Shown: positions 51,204-63,816 of the stretch, in pieces
Layout of the letters: every line of letters starts with the position of its first letter
How positions within the stretch are numbered: position 1 is the first letter of the stretch
Assembly (NCBI RefSeq): GCF_004682015.1
Contig: NZ_SMLM01000003.1
Location: forward strand, 434,001-498,000
From: Ramlibacter henchirensis
GTDB lineage: Bacteria > Pseudomonadota > Gammaproteobacteria > Burkholderiales > Burkholderiaceae_C
Direction of reading: 5' to 3'
DNA: 64,000 nucleotides
The notes under the pieces: generated by a model
What the model saw: the letters and a program-made list of their open reading frames with translations, nothing else
What the model was told of the DNA's origin: nothing
The model's database searches: none
Program-made: the position numbers and the translations under genes

Positions 51204-51632
51204 TCAGCGCGCGTCGGCCTGGGCCGACGACTGGGCTGCGAAGGTGATCTGCTGCAGCCCCGAGCGGCGCGCGGCCTCCAGGACGGTGATCACCGCCTGG
51301 TGGGGCGCGGCGGCATCGGCGCTGACGATCACCACGCTGTCCTTGCCGGCCTTGGCGGCGTCCGACAGCGCCGCGGCGAGCTGCTCCGCGTTGCGCCCGC
51401 CCACCGGAACGCGGTTGACCGTGTAGCGGCCGTCGTTGGCCACACCCACGATCACTTCACGCGGGTAGTCGCGCTGCGCGTCCGCATCGGCGACCGGCAG
51501 CCGCAGCTGCAGCTCGGTGAACTTGCTGTAGGTGGTCGACAGCATCAGGAAGATGAGCACGACCAGCAGGACGTCGATGAACGGGATCAGGTTGATCTCC
51601 GGTTCCTCGCGGGAGCGGGTGCGGAACTTCAT
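51204..51632 (-). CDS. exbD: ExbD/TolR-family biopolymer transport protein
   Basis: 142 aa, one TM helix near residues 16-36 with the proton-path Asp (NLIPFIDVLLVVLIFLM), then a periplasmic domain. It works with the ExbB-like partner, whose stop overlaps its start by 4 bp (ATGA). The pair uses the proton gradient to drive an outer-membrane process; no TonB or TolA gene is in the window, so the exact system is open. Confidence 0.92.
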   Translation of the reverse strand: MKFRTRSREEPEINLIPFIDVLLVVLIFLMLSTTYSKFTELQLRLPVADADAQRDYPREVIVGVANDGRYTVNRVPVGGRNAEQLAAALSDAAKAGKDSVVIVSADAAAPHQAVITVLEAARRSGLQQITFAAQSSAQADAR

Positions 51633-52267
51633 GCCCTGCGCAACGCCAGGAGGTGGCGCACGAAGCGATCGGAGGCGAGTTCGAGCGTGAGCAGGTACGC
51701 GTCGACACGGCCCCGGAAGTAGCGCCAGAAGATCAGGGCCGGGATCGCGACGATCAGGCCGAAGGCGGTGTTGTAGAGCGCGACCGAGATGCCGTGAGCG
51801 AGCTGCGCCGGGTTGCCGCCGGTGGCAGTGGCCGCGGTGCCGGGCGCCTGCGAGCCGAAGATCTCGATCATGCCGATGACGGTGCCCAGCAGGCCCAGCA
51901 GGGGCGCCGCCGAGGCGATGGTGGCCAGTGCGCTCAGGTAGCGCTCCAGCCGGTGGGCGACGGCGCGGCCCGTGCCTTCCATGGTGGCGCGCAGGTCCGC
52001 CTCGGTGCAGCGCGGATCACTGTTGAGCGCGCGGAAGCCGCTGGCCAGCACTTCGCCGAGCGCCGAGTTCTGCGAGAGCTGGCTCACGACGTCGGGACTC
52101 GGAACCGAGGCGCGGGAAACGGAGATTGCTTCATCCAGCAGTTTCGGCGGCGCGATCCGCGCCGACTTGAGGCTGAGGAAGCGTTCGATGATGAGGGCCA
52201 GGGCGAGGATCGAGCAGGCTACCAACGGCCAGATCGGCCAACCTGCGGCTTGTATGATCGAAAGCAA
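51629..52267 (-). CDS. exbB: MotA/TolQ/ExbB-family proton channel protein
   Basis: 212 aa with three membrane helices: WPIWPLVACSILALALIIERF near the N-terminus, SALATIASAAPLLGLLGTVIGMIEIF and GISVALYNTAFGLIVAIPALIFW. Start is TTG 52267, with GGCGGAG six bases before it; GTG 52282 has no ribosome site. Forms the ExbB part of an ExbB-ExbD motor. First gene of the exbB-exbD-lpxK transcript. Confidence 0.91.
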   Translation of the reverse strand: MLSIIQAAGWPIWPLVACSILALALIIERFLSLKSARIAPPKLLDEAISVSRASVPSPDVVSQLSQNSALGEVLASGFRALNSDPRCTEADLRATMEGTGRAVAHRLERYLSALATIASAAPLLGLLGTVIGMIEIFGSQAPGTAATATGGNPAQLAHGISVALYNTAFGLIVAIPALIFWRYFRGRVDAYLLTLELASDRFVRHLLALRRA

Positions 52268-52594
52268 ATGGGGCTCCGCCACGCTTGAGTTGCTGAAGGT
52301 GGCGCGATTATGGGGGACACCGGTCCTGTCGGACAAAAGCCACCTGACGTAGGACATGACTCACAGAAGTTGTGGATAACTTTGTGCAGAAACCCCCACC
52401 CCCCTGTCGCAAAGCCGCATCAATCCTTCGAGATGTCAGAACGATGACATTTTGAGCAGGAAATTCCCTTTGAAAATCAATGACTTGCTCGGCGGATTCG
52501 TCATTTTCCTAAGACGGGAGGCGGGTTCGGCCCGGTGGGCTGCGCTTGTGGACTATTCGGAGGCCCCATCGGCCGCTGAGCCGCATCTTTTCTG
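52268..52594. promoter_or_regulatory. 327-bp divergent promoter region of exbB and xseA
   Basis: No gene is seen. It contains a perfect DnaA-box sequence (TGTGGATAA, 52371-52379) preceded by GT and followed by CTTTGTG, a C-run (CCCCCACCCCCC) near 52396 and a TGACATTTTGA element. Core promoters could not be fixed with confidence. Confidence 0.45.
52371..52379 (-). promoter_or_regulatory. Single DnaA-box-like site
   Basis: TGTGGATAA is the complement of TTATCCACA, the optimal DnaA box. Only one such site is present nearby, so it is not an origin, but it could link expression of the flanking genes to DnaA. Confidence 0.45.
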
Positions 52595-53887
52595 ATGGTG
52601 CCCTCGCCGGACCCAGCTGTTTCGCCGCGAATCTGGCAAGTCGGGGCGCTTTGCCGCGCCGTTGCTGACTTCCTGGACGCGAGGCTCAATCCCGTCGCGG
52701 TTCGCGGCGAGATTTCGGGCTGTTCGCGCGCATCCAGCGGGCACCTGTACTTCTCGCTCAAGGACCCGCAGGGGCAGCTGCGTTGCGCGATGTTCCGCCG
52801 CGCGGCGGGCCTGCTCGAATTCATGCCGCGTGACGGTGACCTGGTCGAGGTGCAGGGGCGGCTGACCGTCTACGAACCGCGCGGCGACCTGCAGCTGGTC
52901 GTCGAGAGCCTCCAGCGCGCCGGGCAGGGCGTCTGGTACGAGCGGTTCCTGCGGCTCAAGGCGGAGCTGGAGGGGCAGGGACTGTTCGATCCCGCGCGCA
53001 AGCGGCCGCTGCCTCGCCATCCGCGCGCGATCGGGCTGGTGACGTCGCTCGGGGCTGCTGCGTTGCATGACGTGGGCACGTGCCTGCGACGGCGCGTGCC
53101 GCACATCCCGGTGCTGCTGGCGCCGGCGGCGGTGCAGGGCGGCCAGGCGGTGGGCGAGCTCGTCGGTGCGCTCGAGGCGCTGTACCGGCGTGCGCTGGCA
53201 GGCGAGATCGACGTGATCCTGCTGGTTCGCGGCGGCGGCTCCATCGAGGACCTGTGGTCCTTCAACGAGGAAGCCCTCGCGCGAACCATCGTCCGCAGCC
53301 CCGTGCCGGTGGTGTGCGGTGTGGGACACGAAACGGACGTCACCATCGCGGACTTCTGCGCCGATCTGCGCGCACCCACACCGACGGCGGCGGCGGAGCT
53401 GGTGGCGCAACCCCGCGGCGAGCTGCTGCAGGGACTCGACGGCGTGCAGGAGCGGCTCACCCGTGCATTGACGCGGCGGCTGGACTCGGCGTCGCAGCGG
53501 CTGGACCAGGCGGCCGCGCGCCTAGGGCGGCCTTCCGCACGGCTCGCGCTGCAGCACCGCCGCACCGCCCAGCTCGGTGACGCGCTGCGCCACGCGGTGC
53601 TGATGCGGCTCGAGCGCGGCGGGACTTCACTGGAAGGCCGCCGGAAGCGCCTGGGCGAATCGGTCGAACGCGTGCTGCGGCGACAGGGCGACCGCCTGCA
53701 TCGCGCCGAGCTCCGGCTCGAGCTGCTCGACCCGAAACTCGTGCTTCGGCGCGGCTATGCGCTGCTGACGGACGAGCACGGCTCGGTCATCCGAAAGGCG
53801 GCGCAAACGCGTCCCGGCCAGTCGCTGCAGGCGACCCTCGCCGAGGGAGAGGTTGATCTGACCGTCAGGCAGCCGCGGCTGCTTTAG
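52595..53887 (+). CDS. xseA: Exodeoxyribonuclease VII large subunit XseA
   Basis: 430 aa. N-terminal OB fold ([22 protein letters not shown]) and catalytic domain with the family motifs [36 protein letters not shown] and [20 protein letters not shown], followed by long helices. With XseB it degrades single-stranded DNA to oligonucleotides in mismatch repair and recombination. The xseB gene is not nearby. The ribosome site before ATG 52595 is weak. sodB follows after 47 bp. Confidence 0.95.
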   Translation: MVPSPDPAVSPRIWQVGALCRAVADFLDARLNPVAVRGEISGCSRASSGHLYFSLKDPQGQLRCAMFRRAAGLLEFMPRDGDLVEVQGRLTVYEPRGDLQLVVESLQRAGQGVWYERFLRLKAELEGQGLFDPARKRPLPRHPRAIGLVTSLGAAALHDVGTCLRRRVPHIPVLLAPAAVQGGQAVGELVGALEALYRRALAGEIDVILLVRGGGSIEDLWSFNEEALARTIVRSPVPVVCGVGHETDVTIADFCADLRAPTPTAAAELVAQPRGELLQGLDGVQERLTRALTRRLDSASQRLDQAAARLGRPSARLALQHRRTAQLGDALRHAVLMRLERGGTSLEGRRKRLGESVERVLRRQGDRLHRAELRLELLDPKLVLRRGYALLTDEHGSVIRKAAQTRPGQSLQATLAEGEVDLTVRQPRLL

Positions 53888-53934
53888 TGCCTAGAATCAT
53901 CGGCTCCCGAAACAGAACCAACTCGAGGAATCCC

Positions 53935-54516
53935 ATGGAACACACCCTGCCCCCGCTCCCGTACCCGATCGATTCGCTGGCGCCGCACTATTCCAAGGAA
54001 ACCCTGGAGTTCCATCACGGCAAGCACCACAACGCGTACGTGGTGAACCTGAACAACCTGCAGAAGGGCACCGAGTACGAGAACATGACGCTGGAGGAGA
54101 TCATCAAGAAATCCTCCGGCGGCATCTACAACAACTCGGCCCAGGTCTGGAACCACACCTTCTTCTGGAACTGCATGAAGCCCAACGGCGGCGGCGAGCC
54201 CACCGGCGCGCTGGCGCAGGCGATCCAGAAGAAGTGGGGCAGCTACGCGGCCTTCCGCGAGGCTTTCGTGAAGTCCGCCGTGGGCAACTTCGGCTCGGGC
54301 TGGACCTGGCTGGTGAAGAAGCCGGACGGCGGCCTGGACATCGTCAACACGGGCGCCGCGGGCACGCCGCTGACGACGCCGGACAAGGCGGTGCTGACGG
54401 TGGACGTGTGGGAGCACGCGTACTACATCGACTACCGCAACCTGCGCCAGAAGTTCGTCGAGACGTTCCTGGACAAGCTGGTGAACTGGGAATTCGCGGC
54501 GAAGAACTTCGGATAA
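53935..54516 (+). CDS. sodB: Superoxide dismutase (Fe/Mn type)
   Basis: 193 aa cytosolic enzyme. Metal ligands lie in [23 protein letters not shown] and [13 protein letters not shown]. The LEFHHGKHH and FGSGWTWLV segments are typical of iron superoxide dismutases. Start ATG 53935 follows GAGGAATCCC. It ends 30 bp before a strong terminator. Confidence 0.95.
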   Translation: MEHTLPPLPYPIDSLAPHYSKETLEFHHGKHHNAYVVNLNNLQKGTEYENMTLEEIIKKSSGGIYNNSAQVWNHTFFWNCMKPNGGGEPTGALAQAIQKKWGSYAAFREAFVKSAVGNFGSGWTWLVKKPDGGLDIVNTGAAGTPLTTPDKAVLTVDVWEHAYYIDYRNLRQKFVETFLDKLVNWEFAAKNFG

Positions 54517-54545
54517 CCGAGGAACCGCTTCGCTCCAACAGGTAC

Positions 54546-54574
54546 AAGGCCCGCGAAAGCGGGCCTTGTCCTTT
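54546..54574 (+). terminator. Intrinsic terminator of the xseA-sodB region
   Basis: AAGGCCCGC and GCGGGCCTT pair around a stable GAAA tetraloop. A T-rich tract (GTCCTTTG) follows. It also faces the end of the convergent DUF192 gene. Confidence 0.85.
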
Positions 54575-54582
54575 GTTGATGG

Positions 54583-55026
54583 CTACCTTTGGAATGGTGG
54601 GCCGGCGAGTTTCATGCCGGGCTTGATGCCGCGTTTGGCGAACCAGCCCTGGTTCATCTCAAGCACGTAGCGCACGGGCTTGAGCGAGCAGTGAGATTCG
54701 AGCGATTGGGCCTGCATGTCGGCGATGTTGACGATGGTGCCGTCGTCCTCGATGAATGCGGCCGACAGAGGCAGCAGGGTGTTCTTCATCCAGAAGCATT
54801 GCGGGAAGGCCTGGGGGAAGACGAACAGCATGCCCTCGTGCTGCGGCATCTGCTTGCGCCACATCAGGCCCGTGGCCGTCTGGCTGGGCGTGCGGGCGAT
54901 CTGGGCCTCGATCTTGTGCATGCCTGCGGAGAGCTCGACACGGGGGAGGTCGGTCTGGGGCTCCTCCTGGGCGAAGGCAGGCGCGGCGGCCAACAGCAGG
55001 GCGAGCGCGATGCGGGCGGGTCTCAT
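54583..55026 (-). CDS. Exported DUF192 protein
   Basis: 147 aa. Signal peptide (residues 1-20, AFAQ) and a DUF192 beta-barrel: EAQIARTPSQTATGLMWRKQ, MLFVFPQAFPQCFWMKNTLL, IVNIADMQAQS and YVLEMNQGWFAKRGIKPG. Function unknown; widespread small periplasmic protein. It is often next to the cold-shock or icd gene in related bacteria, as here. Confidence 0.9.
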   Translation of the reverse strand: MRPARIALALLLAAAPAFAQEEPQTDLPRVELSAGMHKIEAQIARTPSQTATGLMWRKQMPQHEGMLFVFPQAFPQCFWMKNTLLPLSAAFIEDDGTIVNIADMQAQSLESHCSLKPVRYVLEMNQGWFAKRGIKPGMKLAGPPFQR

Positions 55027-55055
55027 GGGCGCGATTGTGGGCCATCCCCAAAGCG

Positions 55056-55080
55056 AAACGCCCGCGCGGGGCGGGCGTTT
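55056..55080 (-). terminator. Intrinsic terminator of the Lys/Ala-rich protein gene
   Basis: AAACGCCCGC and GCGGGCGTTT form a ten-base stem with a five-base loop. On the minus strand it ends in GTTTCGCTTT, only 22 bases after the stop codon of the gene at 55102. Confidence 0.75.
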
Positions 55081-55101
55081 GCGCCTGAAGCGGGAAGCCG
55101 A

Positions 55102-55380
55102 TTACTTCTTGGCTTCTTCCTTCTTGGTCTCGGCCTTGGCCGTCTTGTCGGCCTTCTTCTCGGCGGTAGCCTTCTTGTCGGCGACGGCGACCTTCTTCTC
55201 AGCCTTGGCGTCGGCCTTGGCAGCCTTCACCTTCGCGTCGGCCTTGGCTTCCTTCTTCTCCGCCTTGGCTTCTGCCTTCGCCTCAGCCTTCGGGGCGGCG
55301 GTGGCGGCGGCGGGAGCGGCCGTCTGCGCGAAGGAGACGGTGGCGAAGGCGGCCACGAGGGCGGCGAGCAGCTTGTTCAT
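55102..55380 (-). CDS. Secreted Lys/Ala/Glu-rich repeat protein
   Basis: 92 aa. Signal peptide (NKLLAALVAAFATVSFAQ), then about 70 residues made almost only of Ala, Lys, Glu, Asp, Thr and Val, in KAEAKAE / AKADAK-type repeats. It is a single highly charged helix or disordered, and resembles the Lys/Ala-rich tails of histone-like proteins, but the signal peptide puts it in the periplasm. Function unknown; its own terminator marks it as a separate transcript. Confidence 0.75.
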   Translation of the reverse strand: MNKLLAALVAAFATVSFAQTAAPAAATAAPKAEAKAEAKAEKKEAKADAKVKAAKADAKAEKKVAVADKKATAEKKADKTAKAETKKEEAKK

Positions 55381-55584
55381 TGATTCAGTCCTCTGAGGAT
55401 GTGGTTTTCACGGATCACCTCCCCGGAGGGGGAAGCCCTTCGCCAACGCGGCCGGTGGCTGATCGGTTGACAGTCCCCGGGCTTGCCCCGGATCCGCGCG
55501 GGGGTCGGCGGCGGGGCGAGGGGCTAGAATCGGCCGGTTTGCCGCAGGCAACGCGCTTCCCAATCTTCCTAGAGACTTTCCCCC

Positions 55585-56838
<1,254 letters not shown>

Positions 56839-56874
56839 CGCCTGCGCGGCGGCCCACGGCCGCTTCCGGCAACG

Positions 56875-56902
56875 AAAAAGCCGCCCTCGGGCGGCTTTCT
56901 TC
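56875..56902. terminator. Bidirectional terminator between icd and the cold-shock gene
   Basis: GCCGCCCTCGGGCGGC stem flanked by AAAAA on the left and TTTCTTC on the right. It can end transcripts from both strands, and both flanking genes point toward it. Confidence 0.85.
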
Positions 56903-56917
56903 ATGGTCGCGGCGGCT

Positions 56918-57235
56918 TCAGTCGGCGGAGAGGTCGCTCCTTTGCGAGGGGGCGTGGAACTGCGGCGCCCGAACCTTGGACTGACGCGGCGGCCGCTCGC
57001 CGTGCGCGGCAGGCTGCGTCTGGATGGGCTGCACTTCGGCGTGGATGTTCTGGGCGAGCTGGCCCTTGGGACCCTGGGTGATCTCGAACGTGACGCGCGA
57101 ACCCTGCTTGAGCGTCTTGAAGCCTTCCATCGCGATCGCGGAGAAGTGCGCGAAGACGTCGGAACCGCCGCCGTCAGGCTCGATGAAGCCGAACCCCTTC
57201 GCGTCGTTGAACCACTTGACAGTACCGGTCGCCAT
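56918..57235 (-). CDS. Cold-shock protein with an extended C-terminus
   Basis: 105 aa. Residues 1-68 are a typical cold-shock domain with RNP motifs [19 protein letters not shown] (RNP-1 and RNP-2 region) and [15 protein letters not shown]. It differs from the standard 67-residue form by a tail of about 37 residues rich in Gln, Pro, Arg and Ser ([20 protein letters not shown]). It binds single-stranded RNA or DNA and may melt mRNA structure. About 62 bp upstream on its own strand is a perfect TTGACA hexamer (complement of 57297-57302), a likely -35 element. Confidence 0.9.
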   Translation of the reverse strand: MATGTVKWFNDAKGFGFIEPDGGGSDVFAHFSAIAMEGFKTLKQGSRVTFEITQGPKGQLAQNIHAEVQPIQTQPAAHGERPPRQSKVRAPQFHAPSQRSDLSAD

Positions 57236-57507
57236 GGCAGGCCCTCTTTGTTGTTCCTCGTTACGACTCGCGAGTGTCCGGGATTCGGATGGAGGCTGTC
57301 AACATTTTCACATACTAAAGTTTCGATGGCCCCAAAGGGCCTGTTGTCCCGGGCCACTGCCGTCGCGCTGGGACAATGAAGCGCCGCGTTCATTCATCGC
57401 AGCCGCTTTCCGGAGCGAGGTGGTAGGCCTTCGCTTGAATGTCGCGTTGCCGTCACCATTTCACTTTTGCGGTGCAGTGCAAAGGGCTGCTCGATAGAAT
57501 GAATTTC

Positions 57508-57867
57508 ATGGCCAGCAAACCACCCGTGCCTGCCCCGGTCGCGCCGAAAACGCGGCCGCTGGACGACGACGGCGGCTCCGTGGTGCTCGAGCGGCGTACC
57601 CAGAAAACCAAGCCGCCCCAGATGTACCAGGTCGTCATGCTCAACGACGACTACACGCCGATGGAGTTCGTGGTGGTGGTGATCCAGGAGTTCTTCAACA
57701 AGGACCGCGAAACGGCCACGCAGATCATGCTCAAGATCCACCTGGACGGAAAAGGCATCTGCGGCGTGTATTCGCGGGACGTGGCGGCGACCAAGGTCGA
57801 GCAGGTGCAGGAGGCGGCCCGCCAGGCGGGGCACCCGTTGCAGTGCGTCAGTGAACCCGTCGAGTAA
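57508..57867 (+). CDS. clpS: ATP-dependent Clp protease adaptor ClpS
   Basis: 119 aa. A Pro-rich N-terminal tail is followed by the ClpS fold: [20 protein letters not shown] (ligand pocket), [20 protein letters not shown] and [21 protein letters not shown]. It delivers N-degron substrates to ClpA. ATG 57508 is chosen to fit family length; ATG 57499 is close. The clpA gene begins 49 bp downstream. Confidence 0.95.
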   Translation: MASKPPVPAPVAPKTRPLDDDGGSVVLERRTQKTKPPQMYQVVMLNDDYTPMEFVVVVIQEFFNKDRETATQIMLKIHLDGKGICGVYSRDVAATKVEQVQEAARQAGHPLQCVSEPVE

Positions 57868-57916
57868 AAGCGGGTCCAAACGCTCGTAGATTGAAAGTAG
57901 GCAAAAAGGAAAGTTC

Positions 57917-60232
<2,316 letters not shown>

Positions 60233-60253
60233 GGCGCCACCCTTCTGCAAAGG

Positions 60254-60283
60254 AAAAGCCGCCCCACCCGGGCGGCTTTTTTC
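60254..60283 (+). terminator. Intrinsic terminator of clpS-clpA
   Basis: AAAAGCCGCCC and GGGCGGCTTTT form an eleven-base stem with loop CACCC, followed by TT. It starts 22 bases after the clpA stop. Confidence 0.88.
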
Positions 60284-60295
60284 ATGCGCGTCGCG

Positions 60296-60760
60296 CTAGG
60301 CGCCGAGAAGCCTGGTGATGAACCGCCAGTGCTTCGGCTCCACCGGCGTGATCGACAGCCGGTTGCCCTTCTTCAGCACCACCATGTCCGCCAGTTCCGG
60401 GATAGAGCGCATCTCCGGCAGCGTGAGGTTGCGGGTCTTCTTCAGCACCTGCACGTCCACCAGGGTCCAGCGCGGCGACTCCTTCTTCGAATCCGGATCG
60501 AAGTAGGGCGAGGACGGGTCGAACTGCGTGGGGTCGGGATACGGCGTCGAAGCCACCCGCGCGATGCCGACGATGCCCGGCTCGGCGCAGCTGGAGTGGT
60601 AGAACAGCACGCCGTCATCGATGCGCATCACGTCGCGCATGAAGTTGCGCGCCTGGTAGCCGCGCACGCCGGTCCACGGCACGGTGGATTTCGGCGCGGC
60701 GAGTGCATCGTCGACCGACACGTCGTCGGGTTCGGATTTCATGAGCCAGTACTGGGCCAC
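60296..60760 (-). CDS. EVE-domain protein
   Basis: 154 aa. The pattern AQYWLMKSEPDDVSVDDALA, WTGVRGYQARNFMRDVM, DDGVLFYHSSCAEPGIVGIA and SPRWTLVDVQVLK is typical of EVE/YTH-like domains, which bind modified bases in DNA or RNA. GTG 60760 has a perfect AGGAGG site. It lies convergent to clpA and shares no operon. A role in sensing modified nucleic acid is a family-level expectation. Confidence 0.9.
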   Translation of the reverse strand: MAQYWLMKSEPDDVSVDDALAAPKSTVPWTGVRGYQARNFMRDVMRIDDGVLFYHSSCAEPGIVGIARVASTPYPDPTQFDPSSPYFDPDSKKESPRWTLVDVQVLKKTRNLTLPEMRSIPELADMVVLKKGNRLSITPVEPKHWRFITRLLGA

Positions 60761-60809
60761 GCGACCTCCTGCAGACCGGCCGATTATGGTCGGGCCGAGG
60801 CGGAGAGTG

Positions 60810-61526
60810 TCACCAGCCCTTGGCCACGATGATCTCCAGCACCCTGCGCGCGACGGCCGTGTAGCCGGCGGCGTTGAGGTGCACGCCGTCGGCGCGCAGG
60901 GACGCCGGCACGACATCGTCACCGTGGTCGACGACATCCAGCGGATTGACCGGATCGAACAGTCCGACCAGGTGCGTACGCACGTCAAAGAAACGGTCGC
61001 CGTATTGCGCCGCCAGGTCAGCATTGAGCTGCACGATGTCGCCGTAGTCCCGTCCGCCGCGGCGTTCCGCCGGCGTTGCCTGGTTGGTGACTCCCAGCAC
61101 GAGGTAGCGGTCGTTGCCAGGCGCCAGCGACGCGATGGAGCGGGCCAGGTCGGCCTTGATGGTGGCGGCCTGCGTCTGGTTGTTGCCGCCATACCAGAAC
61201 ACGTTCACCCAGTTGTCGTGGGCGTTGTCCGCCGCCTGCAGGTTGGCGATCTGCGTCGACGTCAGTCCGGCGCTTCCGCCGACGAAAACCTGCCGGCCTG
61301 TGGCAATCTGCCTGAGCAACGCTGCGTAGCCGGGCACGTCGGCGCGGCCCGGCAGCCCTGTGGTGTGCGAGTCGCCCCACGCGGCGATGTTGCTGGACCC
61401 CGCAAAAGCGCTGGCCTGTGGCGCGGGCGCGGTCGCGGCCGTTTCAAAGGCGCTCCCACCACCACCGCCCCCGCAGGCGCCCAGCACCAGCGAGGCGAGC
61501 GCACCCATTGCGGTTCTGCGTTTCAT
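60810..61526 (-). CDS. SGNH/GDSL hydrolase lipoprotein
   Basis: 238 aa. Lipobox LGAC followed by a six-Gly spacer (CGGGGGGS). The SGNH active site is WGDSHTTG (nucleophile), GGSAG, WYGGNNQTQ and the C-terminal DGVHLNAAGY (D-x-x-H). It probably acts on carbohydrate or lipid esters in the periplasm. ATG 61526 starts the signal peptide. A TCCTACA heptamer lies 106 bp upstream (61632). Confidence 0.8.
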   Translation of the reverse strand: MKRRTAMGALASLVLGACGGGGGGSAFETAATAPAPQASAFAGSSNIAAWGDSHTTGLPGRADVPGYAALLRQIATGRQVFVGGSAGLTSTQIANLQAADNAHDNWVNVFWYGGNNQTQAATIKADLARSIASLAPGNDRYLVLGVTNQATPAERRGGRDYGDIVQLNADLAAQYGDRFFDVRTHLVGLFDPVNPLDVVDHGDDVVPASLRADGVHLNAAGYTAVARRVLEIIVAKGW

Positions 61527-61667
61527 GTGATTGCCCAAAAGAGACGGATTGTCCGGGCGCCGCCGAACGGCTGAGTGTCAGCCGGCGTGATGAGCCCGCA
61601 GTGCCGATGCACGTCGCGGGTGCAGGCGGCGTCCTACATCGCGCTCTGGGGCTTCAGTGCGCCGGCG

Positions 61668-62840
61668 CTACAGCCGGGCCAGCCGAGCCAGGGCTTCTTG
61701 CAGGGTCTCGTCGCGCTTGGCGAAGCAGAACCGCACGACGCGCTGGTCGAAACCGCCGCCGTAGAACGCGGACAGCGGGATGGCCGCGACGCCGATCTCG
61801 CGCGTGAGCCACAGGCAGAACTCGTCTTCCCGCAGGTCGCTCACGGCCGAGATGTCGACGCACTGGAAGTAGCTGCCCTCGCTGGGCAGCATGCGAAGGC
61901 GCGTCTTGCGCAGCCCATCGCGGAAGAGGTCACGCTTGCGCTGGTAGAACGCCGGCAACTCGAGATAGGGCTCCGGCCGGGCCATGTACGCCGCCAGGCC
62001 GTGCTGGACCGGCGTGTTCACGGTGAACACGTTGAACTGGTGGACCTTGCGGAATTCCGCGCTCAGCGGCGCGGGTGCCAGCACGTACCCGACCTTCCAG
62101 CCCGTCACGTGAAAGGTCTTGCCGAAGCTGGACACGATGAAGGCGCGTGCGGCCAATCCGGGAAAGCTCGCGGCGCTCTGGTGCCGGTGGCCGTCGAACA
62201 CCATGTGCTCGTAGACCTCGTCGCTGATCAGGAGCACGTCCGTCGGCGCCAGCAGGTCCTGCAGCCGCAGCATCTCCTCACGTGTCCAGACGGTGGCGCT
62301 GGGGTTGTGCGGCGAGTTGATCAGGATCGCGCGGGTGCGCGGCGTCAGCGCCGCCGCGATCCGGTCGAAGTCGGGGCGGAAGGTGCCCGGCACCAGCGGA
62401 ACGCGCACCACGGTGCCGCCGGCCAGCTCGATGTTCGGCACGTAGCTGTCGTAGCAGGGCTCCAGCACGATGACCTCGTCGCCCGGACGCACGACGGCGA
62501 GGATGGCCGTGATGATGGCCTGCGTGGCGCCGGCCGTGATGGTCACTTCCGATCCCGAGTCGTACCGGCGTCCGTAGAGCGCCTCCACCTTGGAAGCGAC
62601 TGCCTCGCGCAGCGAGGGCACGCCCGTCATCGGGGGGTACTGGTTCAGGCCGCGCGTCATAGCGTCGGTGACGGCCTGCACCAGCTTCGGATCGCATTCG
62701 AAATCGGGGAATCCCTGTCCGAGATTCACGGCCCCCGTCTCGGTTGCGAGGGCGGACATGACGGTGAAGATGGTCGTGCCGACGTTGGGCAGCTTGGTCT
62801 GCACGGACGGCGTCCGCACGGCGGTGGCATCAGAGCTCAT
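61668..62840 (-). CDS. PLP-dependent aminotransferase, methionine aminotransferase-like (YbdL type)
   Basis: 390 aa fold-type I enzyme. NLGQGFPDFECDPKLVQAV, the PLP-phosphate region GATQAIITAILA, NSPHNPSATVW and the Schiff-base lysine in VSSFGKTFHVTGWKVGY are visible. The sequence is close to YbdL, which prefers methionine and aromatic amino acids. It overlaps cysB by 11 bp, so both are one transcript and sulfur metabolism is likely. Confidence 0.88.
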   Translation of the reverse strand: MSSDATAVRTPSVQTKLPNVGTTIFTVMSALATETGAVNLGQGFPDFECDPKLVQAVTDAMTRGLNQYPPMTGVPSLREAVASKVEALYGRRYDSGSEVTITAGATQAIITAILAVVRPGDEVIVLEPCYDSYVPNIELAGGTVVRVPLVPGTFRPDFDRIAAALTPRTRAILINSPHNPSATVWTREEMLRLQDLLAPTDVLLISDEVYEHMVFDGHRHQSAASFPGLAARAFIVSSFGKTFHVTGWKVGYVLAPAPLSAEFRKVHQFNVFTVNTPVQHGLAAYMARPEPYLELPAFYQRKRDLFRDGLRKTRLRMLPSEGSYFQCVDISAVSDLREDEFCLWLTREIGVAAIPLSAFYGGGFDQRVVRFCFAKRDETLQEALARLARL

Positions 62841-63774
62841 AGTCGTTCACGTGGCCGGTCATGGCCTTGGCGATCAGGTTCCGGTCGAGGCGGCTGGACA
62901 GCAGCTCGGCGAACTGGAAGACGAAGTTGCGCAGGTATGCACCGCGCTTGAACGCGACACGGGCGACGTTCTGTCCGAACAGCGTCCCGAGCGGCCGCAC
63001 GGCGAGGTCCGCATTCTGGCCGTCGTCGCGCACCGCCATCTCCGCCACGATGCCGATGCCCAGGCCGAGGCGCACGTAGGTCTTGATCACGTCGGAGTCG
63101 ATCGCTTCCAGCGCGATGCGCGGCTCCAGCTTGCGATGCGCGAAGGCCGTGTCGATGCGGGTGCGGCCGGTGAAGGACGGGTGGTACGTGATGATCGGTT
63201 CGGACGCGAGGTCCTCGAGGCTGATGCGCTCCTTCTTGACCAGCGGATGGTCCAGCGGCATCACCAACACGTGCTGCCATTCGTAGCAGGGCAGGGTGAC
63301 CAGCTCCTGGTAGTCGGAAAGCGATTCGGTGGCGATGCCCACTTCCGCCGTCTCGTCGATCACCATCCGCGCCACCTGGTCGGGCGAGCCCTGGTGCAGG
63401 CTGATGTTGACCTTGGGGTAGGCCTCGCGCAGCTTGGCCACGGGCACCGGCAGCACGTAGCGCGCCTGCGTGTGCGTCGTCGCGATCGAGAGCGTGCCGC
63501 TGTCCTGCGCGCTGAACTGCTCGCCGATGCGTTTGAGGTTGCCGACCTCCCGCATGATCAGCTCGATGCTGCGCAGCACGTGCTGGCCGGGTTCGGTGAT
63601 GCGCTTCAGGCGCTTGCCATGCCGGGCGAAGATCTCCACCCCGAGTTCCTCTTCCAGTTCGATGATGGCCTTCGAGACCCCGGGCTGGGAGGTGTGGAGG
63701 GCCTTGGCCGCCTCGGTCAGGTTGAGGTTGCGGCGGGCGGCTTCCTGGACGAAACGGAACTGGTGCAGGTTCAT
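62830..63774 (-). CDS. cysB: LysR-type sulfur regulator CysB
   Basis: 314 aa. The winged helix (FRFVQEAARRNLNLTEAAKA, TSQPGVSKAIIELEEELGV) and the effector-binding region with TTHTQARYVLPVPV, GIATESLSDYQELVTLPCYE and LGLGIGIVAEMAV match CysB. It activates cysteine and sulfate-assimilation genes with N-acetylserine as inducer. It precedes the aminotransferase gene and follows the CbiX-type gene on the same strand, a sulfur/siroheme context. Confidence 0.94.
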   Translation of the reverse strand: MNLHQFRFVQEAARRNLNLTEAAKALHTSQPGVSKAIIELEEELGVEIFARHGKRLKRITEPGQHVLRSIELIMREVGNLKRIGEQFSAQDSGTLSIATTHTQARYVLPVPVAKLREAYPKVNISLHQGSPDQVARMVIDETAEVGIATESLSDYQELVTLPCYEWQHVLVMPLDHPLVKKERISLEDLASEPIITYHPSFTGRTRIDTAFAHRKLEPRIALEAIDSDVIKTYVRLGLGIGIVAEMAVRDDGQNADLAVRPLGTLFGQNVARVAFKRGAYLRNFVFQFAELLSSRLDRNLIAKAMTGHVNDYEL

Positions 63775-63816
63775 GCCAGACGAATCTTAAGCAGGAACCT
63801 ATTATGCAGGATCAGT

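Noticed and set aside
52268..52594. Possible replication origin
   Set aside because: Only one DnaA box is seen, with no dnaA, dnaN or gidA nearby and no AT-rich unwinding region.
61527..61667. A gene in the gap between the SGNH lipoprotein and aminotransferase genes
   Set aside because: Only fragmentary frames are present and none has a ribosome site. The gap holds one TCCTACA heptamer and nothing else I can support.
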